Of a stretch of DNA of 64,000 nucleotides, positions 8,837-17,191 are shown piece by piece (position 1 is the first letter of the stretch; each line of letters opens with the position of its first letter). The stretch covers positions 94,230-158,229 of the forward strand of contig CACWPM010000018.1 in NCBI GenBank assembly GCA_902762795.1, read 5' to 3'. This stretch comes from Fibrobacter succinogenes (lineage in GTDB: Bacteria; Fibrobacterota; Fibrobacteria; Fibrobacterales; Fibrobacteraceae). The translations under genes and the position numbers were made by a program. Under the pieces are notes generated by a model, which saw nothing but the letters and a program-made list of their open reading frames with translations, ran no database searches and was not told where the DNA came from.

Positions 8837-9526
8837 TTAAAGAATATCTCTATTAAGCAATTCGCCGTGGCTGAGTTCCAGGCGGCGGAACGGGCTGTTC
8901 AGATAAAAGTCCGGGTTATGCGTTGCCATGAGGATGGTCGTACCGCGGGCATTGATTTCCTTGAAAATGCAAAAAACTTCTTCAGCGTTTTTCGGGTCCA
9001 AGTTACCGGTCGGTTCGTCCGCCAAAAGCAAATACGGGTTATGCACCATCGCACGGGCAATCGCCACACGCTGCTGTTCACCGCCCGAGAGCGTGTAAGG
9101 CATCGCAAAGCGTTTTTGGCTGATGCCCACGAGCGCAAGCGCGTCAAAAACAGCCGCATTAATCTTGTTGCTCGGCGTCCCCACAATACGGAGCGCAAGC
9201 GCCACATTCTCAAAAACATTGCGGTCCGGCAACAGTTTAAAATCCTGGAAAATAATCCCCATCTTGCGGCGGAGCGCCTGTATCTTATCGTCCGGAGTGT
9301 TCTTGCTATCGTACAAGACGTTGTCCGAGAATTTGACCATCACCTGGCCACCACGTTCCTCGTCCGGACGTTCGTCCATATAAATCAAGCGTAGAAGTGT
9401 CGATTTTCCAGCGCCGGAATGCCCCGTCAAGAAAACAAACTCGCCCTTGTTAATGCGGAACGTGACGTTGTTCAACGCCTTCCAGTTGGCTTCGTAAGAT
9501 TTCGTGACATGGGTAAAATGAATCAT
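8837..9526 (-). CDS. ftsE: FtsE-like cell-division ABC transporter ATPase
   Basis: 229-aa cytoplasmic ATPase of the FtsE/LolD class. In other bacteria FtsE and the membrane protein FtsX form a complex that activates peptidoglycan hydrolases at the septum. Seen: Walker [10 protein letters not shown] (about 35-43), Q-loop IIFQDFKLL, signature TLSGGEQQR, Walker [10 protein letters not shown] and H-loop ATHNPD. The IYMDERP stretch after Walker A and the short length fit FtsE. The ATG lies one base after the stop of the SurA-like gene, so it is the last gene of a three-gene operon. No ftsX follows, which is unusual; LolD is an alternative name. Confidence 0.75.
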   Translation of the reverse strand: MIHFTHVTKSYEANWKALNNVTFRINKGEFVFLTGHSGAGKSTLLRLIYMDERPDEERGGQVMVKFSDNVLYDSKNTPDDKIQALRRKMGIIFQDFKLLPDRNVFENVALALRIVGTPSNKINAAVFDALALVGISQKRFAMPYTLSGGEQQRVAIARAMVHNPYLLLADEPTGNLDPKNAEEVFCIFKEINARGTTILMATHNPDFYLNSPFRRLELSHGELLNRDIL

Positions 9527-9527
9527 A

Positions 9528-10811
9528 TTATTCCGTCATTCTGATTTCGACGAGAACTTCCTTGCGCCACTTCTTGATAAGTTTCTCGAGTTTTTCGTTT
9601 TCCAAATGCGTTGCCGCCATCATTTCGATCTTGCCATAATCTTCTTCAAGCGTGAGTTCGCGCACCTGGCGGGAATCGTCGAGGCGGAACAAATGATACG
9701 CCCCATCGATCATGACCGGTTCAGAAATTTCACCGACACTCAAATTCGAAACCGGATTGACATAAGCGGGTTCCATTTCATTTTTCTGGAACCAACCCAG
9801 CAAACCACCTTGGAAGTTGCTAGACTTGTCTTCACTGAACTTCTTTGCGGCATTTGCAAATTCTTCCTTTGTCTTAATTGTCTTGCGGAGAGAATCGGCA
9901 AGCGCTACTACCGCTGCGGTATCCTTAGCCGTTGGAATCGTACGCAAAAGAATTTGTGCAGAACGGACACCATCTTCTTTACGGCCAAGCACGCGCGCAA
10001 TGTGCCAACCCAAGTCCGTCTTGACCGGGGTCGAAGCGTAATGGCCGTTCTTCAAACGTTCAATAGCCTTTTCAAAAGCCGGATCCAAAAGGCCACGTTT
10101 GAAATATCCAAGGTCGCCACCCTTTGCTGCAGAACTGTCCTGCGAATGGCGCTGAGCCAAAAGCTCAAATTTGATGCCAAGATTCAAACTGTCGATCAAA
10201 GTTTCAGCCACATGCTTCACGGAATCGACAATCGCGACATCCGGCTTGACCGGGATCTGAATGTGACTCAACAAAACACAGTTAAATTGGCGCGGAAGCG
10301 AATCTTTGTAATCCTTGTAGAACAAGTCCACTTCTTTCTTTGTCGGGTGTATGGAGCCCACATGGAGCTGGCGCACTCGTGAAATTTCCATGTGGCTGCG
10401 GATTTGCTTGCCAAGCTGTTCCCGGTACTGGACCATGGAAACTCCAAGTTGGGCACGCACAGCCTTCTCAAGAGTTGCCATATCAATCTTCTGGCTTGCA
10501 GCAATCGACTGGAGATGAGCCGTCACGCGCTGTTCCACTTCGGCATCCGTAATCACAATCGAGTCGCGATCAATACGGCTAAGCAAAACCTTTTCTTCAA
10601 TCAGACGGTTCAGCACAGCCTCTTTCTGTTGCTGTTCCGTCATGTTCGCAGCTTCGGGCGTATCCTGGAACCTGTAAAGGTTGTTCATAAACTCCGAACG
10701 CATAATCGGCTTGCCATCGACGACAGCGGCAATACCTTCCATCAATACGGGTTCGGCAAAGCAGGCGACAGACAGAGCAAAAACAAAAGAGGCAATTCGA
10801 TTACAAATCAT
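9528..10811 (-). CDS. SurA-like periplasmic peptidyl-prolyl isomerase/chaperone
   Basis: 427-aa exported protein. A signal peptide (residues 1-19, ending CFAEP) precedes a SurA N-terminal helical domain (VLMEGIAAVVDGKPIMRSEF, about 20-165), then two parvulin-type PpiC domains (about 178-275 and 283-375), and a C-terminal helix. By family it escorts unfolded outer-membrane proteins through the periplasm and isomerises X-Pro bonds. It is full length compared with E. coli SurA (428 aa). Its ATG overlaps the stop of the preceding lipoprotein gene as TAATG, and ftsE follows after one base. Confidence 0.82.
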   Translation of the reverse strand: MICNRIASFVFALSVACFAEPVLMEGIAAVVDGKPIMRSEFMNNLYRFQDTPEAANMTEQQQKEAVLNRLIEEKVLLSRIDRDSIVITDAEVEQRVTAHLQSIAASQKIDMATLEKAVRAQLGVSMVQYREQLGKQIRSHMEISRVRQLHVGSIHPTKKEVDLFYKDYKDSLPRQFNCVLLSHIQIPVKPDVAIVDSVKHVAETLIDSLNLGIKFELLAQRHSQDSSAAKGGDLGYFKRGLLDPAFEKAIERLKNGHYASTPVKTDLGWHIARVLGRKEDGVRSAQILLRTIPTAKDTAAVVALADSLRKTIKTKEEFANAAKKFSEDKSSNFQGGLLGWFQKNEMEPAYVNPVSNLSVGEISEPVMIDGAYHLFRLDDSRQVRELTLEEDYGKIEMMAATHLENEKLEKLIKKWRKEVLVEIRMTE

Positions 10812-11614
10812 TATTTTTCCTTTTCACTAAGTACATTCATCTTCGTAATTATGGGAATTCCCGTTTTCCATTCGTCCTTCAGGCGCTTCAAGACAACATT
10901 TTGGTGTTCCATCCACGCTTGCATAGAAACATCTTCGATAACTTCATCAAGCGGACGCGCATCGGCAGAGTCTAGACGATTTGTCACAACGGCAATCTTT
11001 GCGGCGCCGTCACAAACCTTCATAGGAGTAATGCGCCCGACCACCGCGCGTCTAATCGAAGGAATCATGCACGGATCCGGAGTCACATCGACACCATCAA
11101 ATTCTCGCATACGCTTCACCAAGCGATGGTTGGGCGGAATAGATTCAAACTTGGTATTCTTGAATTCCTTGTAATAGATTACCGCAGACTTCCAGTCGGC
11201 AAACGAAAGAATGGCCCCCGAAACCGAAGTTTTACCATTCAAGTACAAATTTTTGTTCTTATGGTAAAAATCTATTTTTTCGCCATCGCTCACCATCATC
11301 GTATCGAGGAAGGTCTGCATGTAGTAATCCGCCACAATTTTACGCTTGGTTCGTTCCAACATGCGAATTAGAGCGGAATCGTTCAACGCCCCATTTTTCA
11401 CAGCCTGTTGATAGACGAGTTCTTCATCAATCCAATGTTGCAAAAAGAGAATACGTTCATTATCGCCCCAAGAATCCCAATCAGGAGCATACGTGTATAT
11501 CTCCGATTGATGTAACTTGGAATCGCCCACAGTCACTATGACTGGATCTTCGGACTCGCAAGCGACCAAAATTACCAAACAGAAAGCAAACAATATTCGG
11601 ACAATAAATTTCAT
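10811..11614 (-). CDS. Lipoprotein related to the non-catalytic part of SurA/PrsA chaperones
   Basis: 267-aa lipoprotein with signal peptide and lipobox LVAC (Cys about residue 19). The body resembles the N-terminal helical domain of PpiC chaperones: VIVTVGDSKLHQSEI, then LQHWIDEELVYQQAVKNG, but no complete parvulin domain is visible. It is first in the operon with the SurA-like gene and ftsE, overlapping the former by one base. A periplasmic chaperone working with that protein is likely (inference). No strong RBS is seen before the ATG at 11614. Confidence 0.6.
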   Translation of the reverse strand: MKFIVRILFAFCLVILVACESEDPVIVTVGDSKLHQSEIYTYAPDWDSWGDNERILFLQHWIDEELVYQQAVKNGALNDSALIRMLERTKRKIVADYYMQTFLDTMMVSDGEKIDFYHKNKNLYLNGKTSVSGAILSFADWKSAVIYYKEFKNTKFESIPPNHRLVKRMREFDGVDVTPDPCMIPSIRRAVVGRITPMKVCDGAAKIAVVTNRLDSADARPLDEVIEDVSMQAWMEHQNVVLKRLKDEWKTGIPIITKMNVLSEKEK

Positions 11615-11662
11615 TGCAACAAATTTAGCAAATTCACGACCAAGAAAGTAGTTAAAAACCCT

Positions 11663-14600
11663 CTAGAGCCGTCCAAAACGGCCTTTTAACCTCGCTAAAG
11701 CGTCTTCTTCCACAACCTCTTCGGCATCGACTCCCTTCCGTTTATATTTAAGGATTTCAAAGTCTTCAAGTAAAGCCTTCGCCTGCAAGTAAAGGTCGGC
11801 AAATTTAGGATCATCCGTTGGCATGCGGTCGATTTTTCCAAGGAGTTCACGCGCATTTTTCAGTTCATGATCCTTGAGGTAACGCGCCTTGAGGTATGGG
11901 CGAAAATATTCGCGGAGGGTATTGGCCGAAAGCTCCGTATTTTCGTTGGATGTGCTGAAATTGCGAGATGCACTAGATTCGCAAGATGCACTAGAATCGC
12001 GAGATGCGCCGAGCTCGCCACACACAAGATTTATTCCGAGGAGCTCCGAGACCGCACACAGTCGTTCAAACAAAGTAAGTTCTTTTTGGTACGCAGTATG
12101 GATCGCTATTATTATTTTATTTTGAGCTAAAGTTTTTTCAGCAGAATTACGCATGTTCACGCTGAAATCTTTAAGGATATTCCAACATTTCACGAACGCA
12201 TCAGCACTGACAAGTCCCGATTCATACGTAGCACGTACAAGCGAAAGGCGGATTTCTTCATCTTCGCTGCGCGTGTTCGCGGCAAGACTCTTGAAGTCGC
12301 GAATCTTTTTTCCTCGCGAGAACTCAAGCCCCGTGAAACGCACACAGCGATTGGCATCAAGAAGGTCGGCAATGAGAGATTTCGCCACCCAAATTTTGAG
12401 CACAGTTTCAAAGTTATCCGCAAAGACTCCGCCTGTTTCGAGCAAATTCAAACGATCGGCAATGAGTTGCTTTTTTTCTTCGGAGAGAGGGGTTTTCTGT
12501 TGAGCAGAACGCGACGCAGTTTCGAGATGCGATGCAGATTCGAGACGTCCGCCCTCCACACGTTTGCGGAAAGCTTGCCAAAAACGGGATTCATCCGACA
12601 TCATCAAAGCGGATTCGCCAAGCCGCCAGCCAAAACGCATATTTTCAAGCGGAAAATCAATGCCAAACGTCACAATCGCTGGTCGAACAGCAAGGAACAT
12701 GCGGTAAGAACCCCATTCGGGTGACACTTCTATAGCGACCGTTCGCGCCCCTGTATCAGAAACCGCCGTCAGGCGCTCACTCTCGCCTACACCGCCAGCT
12801 TCCGCTTGGCGGCTTCGGCTCACATTAAAAGGTTCCGGGAAACCAGGCTTCGAAACGACCAAATGCAAGCGCAAATGATTTTCTTTGTCCGGATTCACCG
12901 TCGGAACGTCGATGCTAGCGCCGTTTGCACCCGAGCGGATTTCCTTTGTATTCGAAAATACTTCGTAAAGGAGCTGCAGCGGAGCCTTATGCGGAAAGTT
13001 CTCAAGCGCCGCAAAGAATTCATCATCAATCGCAGTGCGCTTGGCTTCGAGCGATTTTTTGACGCTTTTCGGCATCTCGCGAATCACGGATTCAATCATC
13101 CATTCGCGCCATTGCTGGATGCTCATCGCAAATTTTGCCGGAGAAATTTCAGTCAGCAAGTCATAAGGCAAATGAAGCGTAATGCCATCGCAATCGCGAG
13201 TCGCATCAAAAACCATTTCGCCCGTAACCACACGCTCACCAATACGGAAATGCTCGATGGAACCGCCATTAACAGGTTTTAGGTCATAGGTTTTAGGTGT
13301 TAGGTTTTTCTTATTCCAACGAGAAGGCGATTCCGGGACGGAGCCCGGAATGACAATGCGATTGAAGCCCCTCTCGTCTTTCGTCTGTAGGGCAACGCCC
13401 GTTCTCTCGTCCAATAAATCCAGCCAATACTTTTCGTCAAATTTGAGGAATTGGTCGGTGTGCTCGCGGATGTAGTCTTTAAGCGTCTTGATGGAATTGA
13501 CTTTACCTGCAATTCGCGTGTAGTATTCCACAAGCGCATCTTCGCTCGGAGCAATCCCGAACTGGCGTTTACGCGCTTCGAGAGCGTGGAGATTTTCAAC
13601 AACACGGTCGTTGTGCGTCATGAAATCGAAAGGCCTTGCCACCTCGCCCATCACCACCGCGTCGCGCCAGAAAATCTGGGCGCAGTCTTCGGGATTCACG
13701 CGAGCATAATCGATACGATGGCCTCGGCTAATCACAAGACCGCGGAAGCTCACTTCTTCGACAGCTTCGACAAAGCCGCGTTCCTTGTTCCACGTCGGTT
13801 CAAACCAGCGACGCGTACAGAACGGTTCGGCCACTTGCAAAATCCATTCCGGCTTGATTTCGGCAGCCTTCGTGAGAAACGTACGACTCGTTTCGCGCAC
13901 TTCGGCACTGAAAAGCCATTCCACGCTTTTCGCGTACAAATCGCTGCCCGGGAACACATGCGTTTCGCGGCCGTTCACCAAGCGGTAACAGCCGTTTTCG
14001 ATATCGCGGTGCGCAATCCCGCCCAGGAATCCGGAGAGGAGCGCAATGTGCAAATTGTCGCGATGGAATGAATCGAACGGACAAACTTTATTTTCAATTT
14101 TTACTTCGAGAATGCGGCTGAACTGTTCGTACAAATCGACCCATTCACGCAAGCGCAAAAAATGCATACTATTCTTGTCACAGAACTTGCGGAGTTTGTT
14201 CCAAGTTTTGCCGTCCCAGTCCGTGCAGAAAGCATTCCACATCGAAACGTAAACGAGGAAATCGCTCTTGTGACCGCAGAATTTGCGATGCAGCTGACGG
14301 ATGCGGGTGCGTTCCGGTTCATCGTTAGGCACCACACGCGGATCCTGGATGCTAAGCGCCGAGCACACGATAAGCGCAGGCTGCAAAACGCCCATATCAC
14401 GAGCGCGCAAAAGCACAGCCGAAAGCGACACGTCCATCGGGAGGCGCGTCATATCGCGGCCAAGCTTGGTCACGTGACCGCTAGAATTGTCTGCCGTGAG
14501 TGCGCCCAGTTCAAACAACGTCTTGTAAGCGCCACGGAACGCCGAATGCGGAGGCGACTGCAAGAACGGGAAGTTTTCGAGTTCTAGTCCGAGGCTGCGG

Positions 14601-15862
14601 AGTTGCAGCACCACATTCGCCAAATTGCTACGGCGGATTTCCGGTTCCGTGAATTCATCGCGCTTTTCAAAATTCTCGGGAGAGTAAAGGCGAATGCACA
14701 CGCCGGGCTTCACGCGCCCCGCGCGTCCAGTGCGCTGCCGCGCACTGGCCTTCGAAATTTCTTCGACGGGAAGCCCCTGGATTCTCGCCTGCGCATTGTA
14801 TCGCGAGATTCGAGCCATACCCGTATCGACAACGTAAGCAATTCCCGGAATCGTCAAGGAAGTTTCAGCAATGTTCGTCGCCAAGACCACGCGAGTCTTG
14901 CCGGTATGCTTGAAAATGCGGCGCTGTTCGTCAGGACTCATGCGTCCATACAACGGAAGCACATCAAACGTCGCTGCATCCAGCTCGTGAGCAAGCTCGC
15001 CCATCAAGTCCTGAATGTCGCGTTCCGTCGGTAAAAAACAGAGCAAGTGGTCGCGATGCCGCGTTTCCAAATCGAGAATCGCATCACGAGCCTCTTCAAT
15101 CAACCCCGAATCGCCCTTGCCCGAGATATCACGACCGAAACCTCTCTCGTCTCTCGTCTGTAGGGCTCCGCCCGTTCTCGTATCTGAGAAATAATACTCG
15201 ACATCCACAGGGTACGTGCGGCCTTCGGCCTCCATCACGCAACTGTTGTCGTAAAACTCTTCGAATAGTTTTGCATCTAAAGTTGCAGACGCGACAATCA
15301 ACTTGAAGTCTGGACGCTTTGCAAGAACCGTCTTGAAAATGCCGAGCAAGATATCGATGTTCAACGAGCGTTCATGCGCTTCGTCAATCATGATGGCGTT
15401 GTACTGCCGGAACAAGCGGTCCTTGCGGAACTCCTGCAACAAGATACCATCCGTCATCACCTTGATGGGAGCTTCATTCGTGCCTTGTTCCCAAAAACGA
15501 ATTTTCGTCGAGACTAGCTCTTCGTCCTTGAGTTCTTCGCGCAAGCGGTCGGCAATGGAGATTGCCGCCAAACGCCGAGGTTCCGTCACGCCGATTTTAA
15601 AGGAACAGGTATTAGGTTTTAGGTTACAGGTTTTAGGAGTCTCCGAATGACACTCCCCATCACTTCCTACTTCCGACTTCCTACTGTCTACTTTTTCTAA
15701 AAACCATTCCAGCAAAAACTTCGGTAATTGCGTAGATTTGCCGGAACCCGTATCGGCCTTGACAATAATGACTTGATGTTTTTCTAAAAGCTCAAAAAAC
15801 TCCTCCCGATGTTCAACAACGGGAAGCTCAGGATATTCAATCTTCAAATCAGACAAAAACAT
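11663..15862 (-). CDS. hrpA: DEAH-box ATP-dependent RNA helicase HrpA, with repeat-derived insertions
   Basis: 1399-aa helicase (E. coli HrpA is about 1300 aa), by family involved in resolving stalled or collided ribosomes and in mRNA processing. Seen: Walker A TGSGKST (38-44), DEAH at 160-163, SAT in VASATLD (191-196), motif VI RQRTGRAGRV, then winged-helix/HA2 and OB domains and the HrpA-specific DUF3418-type C-terminus. Five low-complexity stretches look foreign to the family and match nearby intergenic words: residues about 58-89, 226-243, 817-866, 1105-1121 and 1281-1310. ALQT-[RK]-DERGF occurs in two of them. The frame stays open throughout. It is apparently monocistronic, with a word-repeat element just upstream. 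Confidence 0.85.
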   Translation of the reverse strand: MFLSDLKIEYPELPVVEHREEFFELLEKHQVIIVKADTGSGKSTQLPKFLLEWFLEKVDSRKSEVGSDGECHSETPKTCNLKPNTCSFKIGVTEPRRLAAISIADRLREELKDEELVSTKIRFWEQGTNEAPIKVMTDGILLQEFRKDRLFRQYNAIMIDEAHERSLNIDILLGIFKTVLAKRPDFKLIVASATLDAKLFEEFYDNSCVMEAEGRTYPVDVEYYFSDTRTGGALQTRDERGFGRDISGKGDSGLIEEARDAILDLETRHRDHLLCFLPTERDIQDLMGELAHELDAATFDVLPLYGRMSPDEQRRIFKHTGKTRVVLATNIAETSLTIPGIAYVVDTGMARISRYNAQARIQGLPVEEISKASARQRTGRAGRVKPGVCIRLYSPENFEKRDEFTEPEIRRSNLANVVLQLRSLGLELENFPFLQSPPHSAFRGAYKTLFELGALTADNSSGHVTKLGRDMTRLPMDVSLSAVLLRARDMGVLQPALIVCSALSIQDPRVVPNDEPERTRIRQLHRKFCGHKSDFLVYVSMWNAFCTDWDGKTWNKLRKFCDKNSMHFLRLREWVDLYEQFSRILEVKIENKVCPFDSFHRDNLHIALLSGFLGGIAHRDIENGCYRLVNGRETHVFPGSDLYAKSVEWLFSAEVRETSRTFLTKAAEIKPEWILQVAEPFCTRRWFEPTWNKERGFVEAVEEVSFRGLVISRGHRIDYARVNPEDCAQIFWRDAVVMGEVARPFDFMTHNDRVVENLHALEARKRQFGIAPSEDALVEYYTRIAGKVNSIKTLKDYIREHTDQFLKFDEKYWLDLLDERTGVALQTKDERGFNRIVIPGSVPESPSRWNKKNLTPKTYDLKPVNGGSIEHFRIGERVVTGEMVFDATRDCDGITLHLPYDLLTEISPAKFAMSIQQWREWMIESVIREMPKSVKKSLEAKRTAIDDEFFAALENFPHKAPLQLLYEVFSNTKEIRSGANGASIDVPTVNPDKENHLRLHLVVSKPGFPEPFNVSRSRQAEAGGVGESERLTAVSDTGARTVAIEVSPEWGSYRMFLAVRPAIVTFGIDFPLENMRFGWRLGESALMMSDESRFWQAFRKRVEGGRLESASHLETASRSAQQKTPLSEEKKQLIADRLNLLETGGVFADNFETVLKIWVAKSLIADLLDANRCVRFTGLEFSRGKKIRDFKSLAANTRSEDEEIRLSLVRATYESGLVSADAFVKCWNILKDFSVNMRNSAEKTLAQNKIIIAIHTAYQKELTLFERLCAVSELLGINLVCGELGASRDSSASCESSASRNFSTSNENTELSANTLREYFRPYLKARYLKDHELKNARELLGKIDRMPTDDPKFADLYLQAKALLEDFEILKYKRKGVDAEEVVEEDALARLKGRFGRL
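11935..12020. repeat. Word-repeat insertion inside hrpA (GCGAGATGC family)
   Basis: Degenerate tandem words such as GCGAGATGC and TAGATTCGC. In the hrpA frame they encode a Ser/Ala/Cys-rich stretch (SRDSSASCESSASRN). A similar word cluster encodes the end of the pseudopilin at 31933-32040. Confidence 0.65.
13262..13412. repeat. Composite repeat insertion inside hrpA
   Basis: In one 150-bp stretch: TTTTAGG words (13275-13308), a GATTCCGGG...CCCGGAATGACA palindrome (13327-13356) encoding IVIPGSVPESPS, and CTCTCGTC words (13370-13412) encoding DERTGVALQTKDERGF. All three types also occur in intergenic DNA of this window, and the reading frame is kept. Confidence 0.75.
15135..15186. repeat. CTCTCGTC-word insertion inside hrpA
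   Basis: Near copy of the 13370-13412 segment; encodes TRTGGALQTRDERGF. The two copies share the CTGTAGGG...CGCCCG centre. Confidence 0.7.
15596..15691. repeat. TTAGG/ACTTCCTAC-word insertion inside hrpA
   Basis: TTAGGTTTTAGG words next to a short hairpin and ACTTCCTACTTCC words, lying between the Walker A helix and the TEPRR motif, where DEAH helicases usually have only a short loop. Encodes residues about 58-89. Confidence 0.7.
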
Positions 15863-15864
15863 TC

Positions 15865-15988
15865 TATAGGTTTCAGGTTACAGGTTTTAGGTATTAGGTT
15901 AATTTCATGCACTTCGTGCATCTATAAAACGGGCGACGGAGTCGCGATAATAAATCCTATTACCTAACTCCTAAAACCTAATTCCTAC
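15865..15988. repeat. Composite word-repeat element: TTAGG array, hairpin, inverted CCTAA array
   Basis: Left array of GGTTTTAGG-like words (15865-15900), hairpin ATGCACTTCGTGCAT, a GGCGACGGAGTCGC segment, then the inverted array CCTATTACCTAACTCC (15956-15988). The arrays are imperfect reverse complements. The right end supplies the TAG stop of the zinc-ribbon gene (15985-15987). Confidence 0.75.
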
Positions 15989-16125
15989 TCTTTAATATGC
16001 CCGCATTTGTCGCAGGTGAGCTTGTAGCTGTTATCGGGGTCAACCACCATCACGCCGTCGCATTCCGGAACTTCGCAGGGGAGTTCCCCCGGCATCACAT
16101 CTCTGTAAGTCTTTTTTTCTTCCAT
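15985..16125 (-). CDS. Small zinc-ribbon protein
   Basis: 46-aa protein with four Cys in two pairs (CEVPEC ... CDKC), the layout of a zinc ribbon, and a C-terminal GHIKE. Such proteins bind zinc and often nucleic acid or a partner protein; the role is unknown. The ATG at 16125 (MEEKKTY) is chosen over an upstream in-frame ATG at 16170 because the extension overlaps the divergent thioesterase start. Its stop codon is provided by the adjacent word-repeat element. Confidence 0.6.
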   Translation of the reverse strand: MEEKKTYRDVMPGELPCEVPECDGVMVVDPDNSYKLTCDKCGHIKE

Positions 16126-16186
16126 AATGCACTGAATATAGAAATTCGTGCCCCCGCACCGCCAATACATTACTTATTTTTTCAGC

Positions 16187-16672
16187 ATGGAAAACGCAAA
16201 AACAGTCAAGCAATCTCAAGTCGAAACCCGCGACATCGTTCACCCTTCCGACGTCAACGCCTACAATTTCGTATTCGGCGGACACATGATGTCGCTCCTC
16301 GACAAAGCCGCCTGCATCGCCGCCTATACGCACGCAAGGCGCAGAGTCACAACGATTTCCATCGACAATGTACGCTTTTTCAAGCCGGCAACCATCGGCA
16401 CGATTCTCACGATTAAAGCCTCCGTGAACCGCGTGTTCAACACTTCATTAGAAGTCGGTCTCAAAGTCGTGGGAGTCCACCCGCAAATTTCGTGGCAGCC
16501 CGAAGTCATTTGCCACGCGTACATGACATTTGTCGCTCTGGACGAAAGCGGCAAGCCTACCCCCATTCCCTCCATCATCCCCGAAACCGAAGACGAAATC
16601 CGCCGTTTCGAAGAAGCCGAAATCCGTCGCGAAGCACGAAAAAAACTCGCAGAACAGCTTTCAAACAAGTAG
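16187..16672 (+). CDS. Acyl-CoA thioesterase, hotdog fold (YciA/BFIT type)
   Basis: 161-aa cytoplasmic enzyme predicted to hydrolyse acyl-CoA thioesters. The family motif VFGGHMMSLLDKAACIAAYTHAR contains the Asn-Phe-x-Phe-Gly-Gly stretch and the catalytic Asp of the helix; ISIDNVRFFKPATIG is the next conserved strand. The charged C-terminal helix (EEAEIRREARKKLAEQ) is extra. The ATG at 16187 (MENAKT) fits the family start; the upstream in-frame extension overlaps the divergent zinc-ribbon promoter. Confidence 0.85.
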   Translation: MENAKTVKQSQVETRDIVHPSDVNAYNFVFGGHMMSLLDKAACIAAYTHARRRVTTISIDNVRFFKPATIGTILTIKASVNRVFNTSLEVGLKVVGVHPQISWQPEVICHAYMTFVALDESGKPTPIPSIIPETEDEIRRFEEAEIRREARKKLAEQLSNK

Positions 16673-16705
16673 AACTCGAATTTTCAACCCGATTTTAGCC
16701 ATCTA

Positions 16706-16743
16706 TACCTATAAAAATGGCGATAGCCCACATTTTATAGGTA
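16706..16743. repeat. Inverted repeat, ACCTATAAAA family, copy 1
   Basis: TACCTATAAAA and TTTTATAGGTA flank a 16-nt variable centre. Arms are perfect over 11 bp. Confidence 0.75.
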
Positions 16744-16873
16744 CGATTCGAAGAAAAAAAGCTCTCCTGCTTTAGTTTAAAACAAAACAAGACGCATACA
16801 AAACAAAAAAAATTAAAATACATGCTTTTTTCACTAAACTTTAGCATTTTTCAGTACAAATAAACTAACAAAG

Positions 16874-16910
16874 TACCTATAAAAAAGACTTTATCGCAAT
16901 TTTATAGGTA
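16874..16910. repeat. Inverted repeat, ACCTATAAAA family, copy 2
   Basis: Same 11-bp arms, different 15-nt centre; shares TTATCGCAATTTTATAGG-like 3' half with copy 3. Confidence 0.75.
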
Positions 16911-16936
16911 GCCAACCCCAAGAGCGAGGGAAACAA

Positions 16937-16974
16937 GACCTATAAAAAAATACATTATCTCAATTTTATAGGTA
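16937..16974. repeat. Inverted repeat, ACCTATAAAA family, copy 3
   Basis: Same arms with one mismatch at the outermost base; the centre is similar to copy 2. Confidence 0.75.
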
Positions 16975-17191
16975 CCCCGCACGAAAAAAGCACCACAGCG
17001 AGCGGCCTCAAAGCTCATTTCGAATAAATTTCATCCTTCCACTCTAGTCCTGAAACGAGTCCAACGACATTTTTTCCTCTCTCGTCTTTCGTTTGGATTC
17101 TCTCGTCTAATTAAAACACTGGATACAGTCGAAAACATTTTATTAAAAACGACCCTTTGACGCGCCGTCTTTCGTTTCTAGATTTTTACAC

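Larger units (their letters stand above)
16673..17191. other. Gene-free region with three related inverted repeats
   Basis: 519 nt, strongly AT-rich in the middle, no gene recognised. It contains three ACCTATAAAA...TTTTATAGGT elements (listed separately) and CTCTCGTC words near 17080-17118. The MATE promoter should lie in the last 100 nt. Confidence 0.6.

Noticed and set aside
15865..15988. TTAGG-like tandem words taken as telomere-type repeats
   Set aside because: Words are degenerate, internal to the chromosome, arranged in inverted pairs and replaced by other words at other loci.
16706..16974. Possible CRISPR array from three repeated units
   Set aside because: Units are palindromic with variable centres, only three, spaced 26 and 131 bp apart, with no cas genes nearby.
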